DNA of 7,268 bases from an uncultured Myxococcales bacterium (GTDB lineage Bacteria > Myxococcota > UBA727 > VGSZ01), in the NCBI GenBank assembly GCA_903952805.1, contig CAJBHN010000802.1:1-7268 (forward strand), written 5' to 3'. This document shows, piece after piece, positions 1 to 6,756 of the stretch. Every line of letters begins with the position of its first letter. The first letter of the stretch is position 1. Below the pieces are notes generated by a model. That model had not been told where the DNA came from and did no database searches. It worked only from the letters and a program-made list of their open reading frames with translations. The position numbers and the translations under genes are program-made.

Positions 1-2666
1 CACACGCGGGTGAATCTCGATCAACTGGGGGTCGTACGTGATGCGGGCGGTGATCTTCTGCAGCGTGTCGAGAGACACGTGGGTGTCGGGCTCGGCCTCG
101 CCGACGACGGAGTAGATGCCCGTGCCCTTGGCAGAGTCGGGGACGGCATCTTTGCCCTTGGACTTCACCGAGCCAAAGGCGTCTTCCAGTCGCTCGTTCA
201 CCTTGGCGTCGATGGCCTCGACCTCGACGGTGGTGAGTTCCTTGCGACGCACCAACAGGTCAGCGTAGCGATCGCGGGTCGCCTGATGCTGCTCGATGGC
301 CTTGTAGAGGATCGGCTGCGTGAACGACGGATCGTCACCCTCGTTATGACCCCAACGGCGGTAGCACACGACGTCGAGGACCACGTCCTTGCCGAACTTT
401 TGGCGATACTCGACCGCAATGCGCATCGCCTTGATGCTGCTTTCGGGGTCGTCGCCATTGACGCGGAACACCGGCGCCATGACGGCGCGGGCGACGTCGG
501 TGGCGTTGGGGCCGTACGGGCGCGCTCGGGACCGGTCGTGTAGCCAATCTGGTTGTTGATGACGACGTGGATGGTGCCGCCGGTCCGGTAGCCCTGCAGG
601 CCACTCATCTGCATGGTCTCGTACACGACGCCCTGGCCGGCAAAGGCGGCGTCGCCGTGGAGGCAGACGGGCATGACCTTCTTGCGGTCGCGATCGCCCA
701 TCAGGTCTTGCTTGGCGCGGGCCATACCCTCGACGACGGGGTTCACCGCCTCCAGGTGGCTCGGGTTGCACGCGAGCTCGATGCGCAGCGTGCGCTCCTC
801 GACTGGCCCCATGGGCTTGCCCGCATGGTCGCCCGTGGTGACAAACGTCGGCCCCTTCCAGTGGTGGAGACCTTTGGCACCCAGGTGGTATTTGACGTCG
901 CCAGAGCCCTGGACGGTACCCGTCGCGGCCTTGTAGTCGAGGTCGTCGAACTCGGCGAAGACAGCCTCGAAGGGCTTGCCCATCACATTGGTCAGGACAT
1001 TCAAGCGACCGCGGTGGGCCATACCAATGACGACGTCGGTGACGCCGAAGGCGGCGGCCATATCGAGGCCCTCGACAAGCATGGCGATGGCCGTCTCGCC
1101 GCCTTCGACGGAGAAGCGCTTTTGGCCGAGGAAGCGTTTGTGCACGAAGCGCTCAAAGCCCTGGGCGCGGCACAGGGTTTCGAGGATCTGCTTCTTCTCG
1201 CCGACGTCGAGCTGGTGGTAGGCGAAGTCGACGTCGTGCTCGACGCGCTCCTGCAGCCAGCGCCGTTCGGTGGTGTCGGGGATGTGCATGTACTCGACGC
1301 CGGTGCGTCGGCAGTAGGTGGCCTGCAGGCGCTCGAGAATGTCGCGCAGCGGCGCGATGGGCTTTTGCAGCACACCGAGGGTCAGGAACTCCCGGTCGAG
1401 ATCCCAAATGGTCAAGCCGTAGCTCTCGAGGTCGAGCTCGGGGTGGGAGCGGGGCTTGAGGTCGAGGGGGTCGACGTGGGCCAGCACATGGCCGCGCACG
1501 CGATAGCTGTGGATGAGCTGGCTCACCCGCATGGCCTTTTCCGTGTCCGCGAAGCCCGAGGCCAACGACGGCGTCACGACCCGGTCGCGCCGCAGGCGGT
1601 AGGGGACGTGGGGGATGGCGATGGAGCGGAAGATCTCCTCGTAGAAGCCATGGTCGCCGACGAGCAACTCGTGGACGTACTGCAGGAACTGACCGCTCTC
1701 GGCGCCCTGGATGATGCGGTGGTCGTACGTCGACGTCACCGTCATCACCTTGCCGACGCCGAGGGCACGCAGGGTGTCGGGGGCCATCGCCTGGTACTCG
1801 GCGGGGTGGTCAATGCTGCCGGTGGCGATGATGCAGCCCTGGCCAGGCATCAAGCGCGGGGCCGACGCCACGGTGCCGATGCCGCCGGGGTTGGTCAGCG
1901 TCATCGTCGTGCCTTCAAAGTCCTTGGGACCAAGGCCACCCTTGCGGGCGCGGGCGATGAGGTCGTTGTAGGCGTCGAGGAAGGCGCGGAAGTCGAGCTT
2001 TTGCGCCGCCTTGACGTTGGGCACGACGAGGGTGCGACCGCCGCCGCGGGCAGGCAGGTCGATGGCAAGACCGAGGTTGACGTCTTCACGCACGAGCTTG
2101 AGGGGCTGGCCCTGCTCGTTGAACGTGAAGCCGTTGTTCATCGACGGCACCTGCTGGCCGGCGCGGACGAGGGCCCAGGCGATGATGTGGGTGAAGCTCG
2201 CGCGAGGACGGGCGTCGTCTTCAAGGTAGGCGTTGATGACCCGACGATTCTCCTCGAGAACCTTCACGGGCATGACGCGCGTCGACATGGCCGTGGGCAG
2301 CTCCAACGACGCCACCATGTTCTCGGCGATCTTGGCGGCGATGCCGCGCAGGATCTCGAGCTTGTCGGTGGCGGCCGGCACGATGGGCGTCGAGCGGCGC
2401 TCACGGACCTCGATGCGCTCGACAACCTGGGTCATCGCCTGGGGCAGCACGCTCTCGGCATTGCGCGGCATTGACGTCGACACCGGCGTCGCCTGGGCAT
2501 GGCCACCGTTGCTGCCATGGTTGCTCAAAACGGCCGAGACGGCGGAGCCGCCCTCGTCGGCGAAGAAGCGAGACCACTCCTCGGCAACCGACGAGGGGTC
2601 TTGCATCCACTGTGCGCGCAGCGACTCGACATAGCTGGCGTTGACACCAAAGCGGCTGGATTCCAT
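1..2666 (-). CDS. kgd: Multifunctional 2-oxoglutarate dehydrogenase E2-E1 fusion (Kgd/OdhA type), frameshifted, C-terminus beyond window
   Basis: This gene encodes the thiamine-diphosphate-dependent decarboxylase (E1) of the TCA-cycle 2-oxoglutarate dehydrogenase complex, fused to an E2-like succinyltransferase domain as in mycobacterial Kgd and corynebacterial OdhA; it acts in the cytoplasm. From ATG 2666, residues about 4-40 are the E1o N-terminal segment and 41-100 a Ser/Gly-rich linker. Residues about 101-335 are the acyltransferase domain, with the DHRIIQG motif at 315-321 (H316, and Gln at the usual Asp position, as in Kgd). The E1 region follows: HRGRLNVL 551-558, SHLEAVNP 636-643, and the ThDP motif from GDA 671-673 to NN 704-705. 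No lipoyl or subunit-binding domain is present, so a lipoyl-bearing E2 must come from elsewhere. The frame breaks after codon 719 and, read as written, ends at TGA 200-198 (822 aa). With one C restored, 889 residues are visible to the edge, including RRWGHNEGDDPSF. Full Kgd proteins are about 1,230 residues. Family assignment is secure; whether the break is real is not. Confidence 0.93.
508..511 (-). other. Frameshift point in kgd (one C missing from a C4 run)
   Basis: On the minus strand, codons through GCC at 512-510 read as normal E1o sequence ending PERARTA. The same frame then gives 103 residues of Arg/Ser/Pro-rich nonsense. From AAC at 507-505 a second frame reads NATDVARAVMAPVFRVNGDD and continues as E1o for 169 codons to position 1. 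Adding one C to the run at 511-508 gives PERARTAPNATDV. This matches the length and spacing of the equivalent block in mycobacterial Kgd (P-E-x-x-R-S-S-x-x-x-T-D-V, recalled from the family). A single-base homopolymer loss is therefore the simplest explanation: either a sequencing or assembly error, or a real mutation. Confidence 0.9.
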
Positions 2667-2672
2667 GGCGGG

Positions 2673-2679
2673 TTTCCTT
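2673..2679 (-). promoter_or_regulatory. Ribosome binding site of kgd
   Basis: The minus strand reads AAGGAAA, then 6 nt, then ATG at 2666-2664. This fixes the start at MESSRFGVNASYVESL, which is where E1o N-terminal segments normally begin. An in-frame upstream ATG at 2780 would add 38 residues unlike the family and would translate through the leader dyad. Confidence 0.65.
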
Positions 2680-2715
2680 GCGACGAACGACGACAAGACG
2701 ACAAAGGTGCCGGAG

Positions 2716-2748
2716 GCTACCGAACAGACAACAGGTCTGTCAGGTAGC
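2716..2748. promoter_or_regulatory. 33-bp symmetric dyad in the kgd leader, candidate operator or leader hairpin
   Basis: The plus strand reads GCTACC, 2 nt, ACAGAC, 5 nt (AACAG), GTCTGT, 2 nt, GGTAGC. Both pairs of 6-nt arms are perfect inverted repeats around one centre at 2732, separated by a symmetric 2x2 mismatch. It lies 50-82 nt upstream of the kgd ATG. The arrangement resembles the two-fold operators bound by dimeric repressors such as TetR-family proteins. It could equally fold as a hairpin in a kgd leader transcript. Regulator and transcription start are unknown. Confidence 0.5.
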
Positions 2749-2792
2749 GCGCCTGTCGGCGTCGTAAAGACCGGCGCCATGAAAGAGGCCGC

Positions 2793-2842
2793 TGCACCAT
2801 TTCAAGTGCAAATGCCTGATTTATTTCAGGAAAGACAATATG
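2793..2842 (-). promoter_or_regulatory. AT-rich pocket with two short inverted repeats, possible kgd promoter
   Basis: This is the most AT-rich stretch in the window. It contains TGCAC-N8-GTGCA (2793-2810) and CCTGA-N6-TCAGG (2815-2830). On the minus strand, TTGTCT (2838-2833) and TTGAAA (2805-2800) could serve as -35 elements, but neither has a good -10 at 16-18 nt. The promoter call rests on position and base composition only. Confidence 0.3.
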
Positions 2843-2949
2843 GCCCGGTCACCATGCCGCAGGGAGGCCAGCTGGCTCAGAGACGAGATTGGTCGAACCT
2901 GCGGCTGACGCCACGAAATCCATCGGCGCCAGCGCAGGAGCCGGGTGCT

Positions 2950-2981
2950 CCTCCCGACACGGCCGAGCCCGGTTCGGGAGG
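2950..2981 (-). terminator. Hairpin downstream of the DUF1552 gene, possible terminator without a U-tract
   Basis: CCTCCCGA at 2950-2957 pairs with TCGGGAGG at 2974-2981, giving an 8-bp GC-rich stem with a 16-nt loop. It begins 12 nt past the TGA at 2996-2994. The minus strand after the stem is GC-rich with no run of T, so it does not meet the classical intrinsic-terminator pattern. Its placement at the end of the operon suggests a role in termination or in protecting the 3' end. Confidence 0.4.
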
Positions 2982-2993
2982 GACCGACGGCCC

Positions 2994-4346
2994 TCAGGCC
3001 AGGCTCAAGACCCCGCTGCTGTCGGCGAAGGCGGTGGGGGCGCCGAAGCTTTGAAGGACCGTTGAAAACAGGTTGGCGATGGGCGCGCCGGTGCGGCGCA
3101 CGTGGCGACCGCCTGGTGCCGCACCGCCACCGTGACCCACGACGACCACAGGCAAGTTGGCGTGGCTGTGGCTGTTGCCGTCCTCAATCTCCGAACCACA
3201 CACCACCAGGCTGGTATCGAGGGCGGTCTGGCCGTTGCCTTCGTCGATGGCCCCCAAGCGCCCCGTCACATACGCGAGTTGCTCCATTTCCCATCGATCG
3301 ATGGCGGCAAGTTGGGCGTGCTTGGCGACGTCGCCCTGATGGTGGGAGGCCTCGTGGTGGGCCGTGTTTTGACCGATGAAGCTGTAGTTGCGGCCGCTCC
3401 CACCGTTGCCGAGCATGAAGGTGGCGACCCGGATGCGGTCACAGGCGTAGCCGGCAGCGACGACGTCAAGCATGGCCCGCACGTACTCGGTGGGGTCGGT
3501 CGGCGTGCCGGTCGGGCGTGCTGGCTGCACGCAGGCTGACACCGCGTCGCTTTGCACCTGGCGCTCGACCTCGCGAATCCCGGTCAGGTACTCGTCGAGT
3601 TTCTGTTGGTCGCGACGACCGAGCTTTGCCTGCAAACGGGCGGCATCACCCTTGACGACGTCGAGGACGCTCTGCTTGCGTCGACGCCGCTTCTCGCTGA
3701 GCGCTGCGGATTCGGCGGGGTCGCTGCCGGCGAAGAGTCGATCAAAGACCGCGCGAGGGTTGGTCTCCTTGGGCAGCGGCGACTGCGGCCCCGACCAGGC
3801 GATGTTGACCGAATAGGCGCACGAGTAGCCGCTGTCGCAGTTGCCGGTGGAGCCGCCGCCTTCGCAGCCGGTCTCCAGCGACGACAAGCCGCCAAAGCCC
3901 TGGCTGCGCAAATGGGTGGCCAGGGCCTGGTCGAGGGAGAGGCCGTTGCGGATGGTGGTGTCGCTTTTGAGGAGCCGGGCCGCCGTCAAGAAGGTGCCCG
4001 TGCCGCGGGCGTGGTCGCCGGCGCCGTCGTCCCCGGCGAAGGCGGCGCGGTTTTCGAGGCCCGACACGACGGTGACGTGGGCCAGGTGCGGCGCCAGCGG
4101 TTGCAGGATGCTCGGCAGCGACGACGCCTCCAACAGACCTTCGGTCGCGGGCGTGAACGCTGCCATGTGCATGCCATTGGGGACGTAGAAGCCAAGGAAG
4201 CGACGGATGGGAGTCTGCTGCTGGGCCCGGGCGATGGAGGGGGCCATGGCGTCGAGGACGGGCAGCGCCAGCAGCGCACCGGCACCGCGCAAGAAGGTGC
4301 GGCGCGACAGGGCCCAGGAAGGTCGATCGGTGCGGATCATGAACAT
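2994..4346 (-). CDS. DUF1552 family protein, Tat-exported
   Basis: This 450-residue protein belongs to the DUF1552 family, whose members are exported and of unestablished function. The N-terminus is a Tat signal: SRRTFLRGAG at 14-23, a hydrophobic stretch at 21-33, and a likely cleavage after ARA at 39-41. Family landmarks follow in order: FLGFYVPNGMHM (50-61), GDHARGTGTF (110-119), SCAYSVNIAW (175-184), HHEASHHQ (330-337), SEIEDGNSHSHANLP (385-399) and GHGGG (404-408). The His/Asp/Glu-rich motifs could bind metal, as in the alkaline-phosphatase-like DUF1501 relatives, but that is inference. ATG 4346 has an ideal AGGAGG 7 nt upstream. It lies 2 nt after the stop of the DUF1592 gene, so the two are almost certainly co-transcribed and probably translationally coupled. 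Tat export implies folding, perhaps with a cofactor, before translocation. Length and motifs look complete. Confidence 0.9.
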   Translation of the reverse strand: MFMIRTDRPSWALSRRTFLRGAGALLALPVLDAMAPSIARAQQQTPIRRFLGFYVPNGMHMAAFTPATEGLLEASSLPSILQPLAPHLAHVTVVSGLENRAAFAGDDGAGDHARGTGTFLTAARLLKSDTTIRNGLSLDQALATHLRSQGFGGLSSLETGCEGGGSTGNCDSGYSCAYSVNIAWSGPQSPLPKETNPRAVFDRLFAGSDPAESAALSEKRRRRKQSVLDVVKGDAARLQAKLGRRDQQKLDEYLTGIREVERQVQSDAVSACVQPARPTGTPTDPTEYVRAMLDVVAAGYACDRIRVATFMLGNGGSGRNYSFIGQNTAHHEASHHQGDVAKHAQLAAIDRWEMEQLAYVTGRLGAIDEGNGQTALDTSLVVCGSEIEDGNSHSHANLPVVVVGHGGGAAPGGRHVRRTGAPIANLFSTVLQSFGAPTAFADSSGVLSLA

Positions 4347-4348
4347 GG

Positions 4349-6508
4349 TCAATCCTCCTGGGTGTCGGCGGTGATGAGGTGGTCGTCGTCGCTGGCAATG
4401 CGCGCGCGGCGCATCTGGAACGCGTCGGTCTGCACGATGGTGGCAATGAAGTCGCGCCACGACCCACCCTGCTCACTGCTGCGCAACACGACATCCGCGA
4501 TGGTGCAGGTATCGCCGACGACGCCGTATTCGAGGCCTCGACCGAGGCCGAGACCGCCGATGCGCTCGGCCATGCAGTACGACAGGCTCTCTTGCTCCTT
4601 CAGCACGCTGGCCAGGCCGGCGGGGCCGCTGAAGGCGGTGTCGAAGAAGACGTCGCTGTCGTCGATGACGTAGCCGTTGGCGTCTTGGGTGCGGGCCTTG
4701 CCGACGGGGTCGAAGCCCTCAAGGCCGAAGCCGATGGGATCCATCATGTCGTGGCAGGCGGCGCAGCGGGGATCTTGCCGGTGCTGCTCCATGCGCTCAC
4801 GGACCGAGCCGGTGGCGGTCTCGTCGAGGGGGGGCACGTCGGCGGGGATGTCGCCGGGTGGAATGCACAACAGCGAATCGATGACGAAGCGCCCGCGCTT
4901 CACGGGGCTGGTGCGAAAAGGGTAGCTGTGACCGGCGAGCAACGCGCCCTGCGTCAAGATGCCCCGACGCTTGGTGCCCTGCAGCGAGACCTGGACGAAT
5001 CCGTCGCCGTCGACGTCGGCCGCCGTCAGGCCCGCATCGGCTGGAAACGGCAACTCGTAAAATGCGGCCAGCGGTGCGTTGACGAAGGTGAAGTCGACGT
5101 CGAGCAGGTCCTTGGCGGGGCGATCAGCGGCCAGCAGGGCCTCTATCACGAGCCTGGTTTCCTGCTTCATGGCCGCGCGGACCTCGTCGGGCAACGGATA
5201 GAGCACCGGGTCGGGCTGGGCCCGATCAAGGCTGCGCGTGTCGAGCCATTGGCTGCTCAGGTTCTCGACCAGGCCGTCAGTGGCGCGTGGGTCGCTGAGC
5301 AGCCGCTCGATTTCTCCGCTCAACACGTCGCGCCGCGACAGGGTGCCGTCGTCGGCGGCAGCCAGCAGCCGCTCGTCGGGCATCGTGCCCCACAAGAAAT
5401 AACTCAGGCGCGACGCCAACTCATGCTCGCCCAGGCGGTGGACGGCAGCGTCGTTGGTGCTCAGGTCGTCGAGTTCAACGCGAAACAGGAAATTCGGCGA
5501 CAGCAGCATGGCCGTGACGGCGGTGGCGAGGCCGTCTTCGAAGGCGTCCCCGTCGTCGACCACGCCCTGCACCAGGGCCGTGTACGGGTCGACATCGGTG
5601 TCGGTCACGGGGCGACGAAAAGCCCGGCGCAACACCGGACGCAAGGTGGCGTCGGCACAAGCGGCGACACCGACGTCGGCGACGGTGCAGGGGACGAGGG
5701 CTGCGCCGGGGCCGGCGCGGTCGGCGTCGAGGGGACCGTGGGCGAAAAACGCGTCGACCAGCAGGTTGCGATCGGCGCCAGCCGCTGGATCGTAAAAGTC
5801 GTTGTCGAAGGCCGCCGTGACGCTGTGGGTTCCCCGCTGCAGCGTCACGTCGAAGCCATAATCGTCGAGGCCGGTGACCGAGACGGTGCCGACCACGGCG
5901 CCGTCGACGCTGACGCTCATCAGGGCGGCTTCGTCGCCGGCGGCCTGCTGGTCGGCGCGGACGCTGACGCGGTAGCGGCCGGCGACGTCGACAACGATGT
6001 CGGCGCTGAGTTCGCCGGTCGACCACAGGTTCCAGACATCGCCACTGGCGGCGCCGACGTCGCCCTGGAGATCCTCGGCCTGCACGGTGATGGTCTGTTC
6101 AACGCTGGCGGCGACAAAGAGGCCGGCGGCGATCTCCTCGGCGGCGGCGACGAGCTTTTCGGTCAGCAGCGGCGACATCGACAACACATCGGCGTTGTTG
6201 TCGAAGCCGCGGGCGGTGTCGTCGGCAGGAAACGTCGAAGCAGGCGTGCTGCTGACGCCGAGGAGGTCCTTGACGGTGCGGTCGTATTCGCTGCGGTTCA
6301 GGCGTTGCAGCGTCTTGTTGCCGGGGTCGCAGGCGGCCGGGTCGCCGGGCTGGCGGGGCCCTCCCGGGGTGATGGGCGCCGTTGGCGCGCCAACGGGCAT
6401 CGGCGGCGCGTTGACCTCAGCGACGCAGGCGGCGACGTCGGCGAGGCCACAGCAGGCAACGACGGCCATGGTCAGGCGGAAGATCTGGGATCGGTAGGGC
6501 GCGCGCAC
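4349..6508 (-). CDS. DUF1592 family multidomain lipoprotein with CBM60-like insert and CxxCH motif
   Basis: This 719-residue protein starts at a GTG. The N-terminus is a lipoprotein-type signal: basic residues R2, R6 and R11, a hydrophobic core, and lipobox VAAC with C28. A Pro/Gly-rich spacer of about 30 residues follows. DUF1587 is at about 67-130 (LQRLNRSEYDRTVKDLLGV, FPADDTARGFDNN). A CBM60-like beta domain is at about 138-258 (DNDFYDPAAGADRNLLVD at 235-252). DUF1595 is at about 285-345 (LRRAFRRPVTD), DUF1592 at about 357-487 (ELASRLSYFLWGTMPDERLL), DUF1588 at about 514-608 (RRGILTQGALLAG, SPVKRGRFV) and DUF1585 at about 628-700. DUF1588 carries CAACH at 582-586, a potential c-type haem site. 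The family is exported and has no settled biochemical function. The CBM suggests contact with a polysaccharide. It is the first gene of a two-gene unit with the DUF1552 gene. Confidence 0.9.
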   Translation of the reverse strand: MRAPYRSQIFRLTMAVVACCGLADVAACVAEVNAPPMPVGAPTAPITPGGPRQPGDPAACDPGNKTLQRLNRSEYDRTVKDLLGVSSTPASTFPADDTARGFDNNADVLSMSPLLTEKLVAAAEEIAAGLFVAASVEQTITVQAEDLQGDVGAASGDVWNLWSTGELSADIVVDVAGRYRVSVRADQQAAGDEAALMSVSVDGAVVGTVSVTGLDDYGFDVTLQRGTHSVTAAFDNDFYDPAAGADRNLLVDAFFAHGPLDADRAGPGAALVPCTVADVGVAACADATLRPVLRRAFRRPVTDTDVDPYTALVQGVVDDGDAFEDGLATAVTAMLLSPNFLFRVELDDLSTNDAAVHRLGEHELASRLSYFLWGTMPDERLLAAADDGTLSRRDVLSGEIERLLSDPRATDGLVENLSSQWLDTRSLDRAQPDPVLYPLPDEVRAAMKQETRLVIEALLAADRPAKDLLDVDFTFVNAPLAAFYELPFPADAGLTAADVDGDGFVQVSLQGTKRRGILTQGALLAGHSYPFRTSPVKRGRFVIDSLLCIPPGDIPADVPPLDETATGSVRERMEQHRQDPRCAACHDMMDPIGFGLEGFDPVGKARTQDANGYVIDDSDVFFDTAFSGPAGLASVLKEQESLSYCMAERIGGLGLGRGLEYGVVGDTCTIADVVLRSSEQGGSWRDFIATIVQTDAFQMRRARIASDDDHLITADTQED
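4354..4359 (-). promoter_or_regulatory. Ribosome binding site of the DUF1552 gene
   Basis: A perfect AGGAGG on the minus strand sits 7 nt before ATG 4346-4344. It lies inside the last codons of the upstream DUF1592 gene, whose TGA is at 4351-4349. This selects the start that puts the Tat twin arginines at residues 15-16. It also rules out the longer in-frame start at 4460, which would overlap the upstream gene by 112 nt. Confidence 0.8.
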
Positions 6509-6512
6509 CGGG

Positions 6513-6518
6513 CCTCCT
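6513..6518 (-). promoter_or_regulatory. Ribosome binding site supporting the GTG start of the DUF1592 gene
   Basis: AGGAGG on the minus strand lies 4 nt before GTG 6508-6506. The spacing is short but workable, and this start gives a basic n-region ahead of the hydrophobic signal. The next in-frame ATG at 6469 (residue 14) would remove the positive charges and has no comparable site upstream. Confidence 0.6.
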
Positions 6519-6660
6519 GCAGACTGCGGTCCCCACCAGCGGGAAGCGCACGCCAGTGAAATGAAAGAAGCGGGCCAAGGACTGCATCAGCACTCTACGC
6601 CGTTTCAAAGCCATGGCGCTGCCGCCGCGCTTCCAGCGAGGCCCGCTCCGAGTCAAAACA

Positions 6661-6678
6661 TGGGGACCAGACTCCCCA
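6661..6678. repeat. Short inverted repeat TGGGGA-N6-TCCCCA
   Basis: Perfect 6-bp arms flank the 6-nt spacer CCAGAC. A third copy of the left arm lies 33 bp to the right, at 6694-6699. It may be a weak regulatory element or chance in GC-rich sequence. Confidence 0.3.
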
Positions 6679-6726
6679 GGTGGTCGACGATGATGGGGAG
6701 AGCGCACCACGGAACCGACCTTTCAC

Positions 6727-6740
6727 CACCTGCTCAGGTG
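6727..6740. promoter_or_regulatory. Compact palindrome CACCTG-CT-CAGGTG, candidate operator
   Basis: Perfect 6-bp arms surround a 2-nt centre. A loop this short makes an RNA hairpin unlikely, so a dimeric DNA-binding protein is the more natural reader. It lies 120 bp before the start of the right-hand gene and about 219 bp before the DUF1592 gene, so it could affect either promoter. Confidence 0.35.
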
Positions 6741-6756
6741 TTCAATCTTCTCCCTG

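Larger units (their letters stand above)
2667..2993. other. Intergenic region between the DUF1552 gene and kgd
   Basis: This 327-bp gap contains no gene I can support. Going in the direction of transcription (minus strand) it holds a hairpin just after the DUF1552 stop (2950-2981), an AT-rich pocket with two short inverted repeats (2793-2842), a 33-bp dyad (2716-2748), and the kgd ribosome binding site. I could not find a convincing -35/-10 pair. The AT-rich pocket is the most likely promoter location because it contrasts sharply with the GC-rich surroundings. Confidence 0.6.

Noticed and set aside
508..511. Programmed ribosomal frameshifting at the C4 run in kgd
   Set aside because: No canonical slippery heptamer or downstream stimulatory structure was recognised, and Kgd proteins are not known to need recoding. 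A lost base is simpler.
567..2474. Long open frame of 635 codons on the plus strand
   Set aside because: It is antisense to kgd, whose product has unmistakable E2/E1 motifs. The plus-strand translation is Val/Asp/Gly/His-rich without family features, as expected from GC-rich codon bias on the other strand.
2667..2780. N-terminal extension of kgd from ATG 2780
   Set aside because: It adds 38 residues unlike E1o, reads through the leader dyad, and lacks the AAGGAAA site that precedes ATG 2666.
2806..2830. Sigma-54 promoter in the AT-rich region
   Set aside because: I looked for GG-N10-GC on the minus strand around AGGCATTTGCAC. The spacing and the -12 GC do not fit.
2641..3054. Plus-strand frame of 137 codons across the kgd upstream region
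   Set aside because: It begins inside kgd and ends inside the DUF1552 gene, both antisense. It has no ribosome binding site and no family features.
4347..4460. N-terminal extension of the DUF1552 protein from ATG 4460
   Set aside because: It would overlap the DUF1592 gene by 112 nt, adds an Arg/His-rich stretch ahead of a perfect Tat signal, and ignores the ideal AGGAGG before 4346.
3552..4673. Open frame of 373 codons on the plus strand
   Set aside because: It is antisense to the DUF1552 gene and the end of the DUF1592 gene, with no recognisable motifs.
4379..6559. Long open frame of 726 codons on the plus strand
   Set aside because: It is slightly longer than the sense gene but antisense to the DUF1592 protein, which has clear domain order, a ribosome binding site and a signal peptide. 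The antisense product is low-complexity.
6417..6710. Minus-strand frame of 97 codons upstream of and overlapping the DUF1592 start
   Set aside because: It overlaps the DUF1592 signal peptide in another frame, is strongly Arg-rich and has no recognisable domain.
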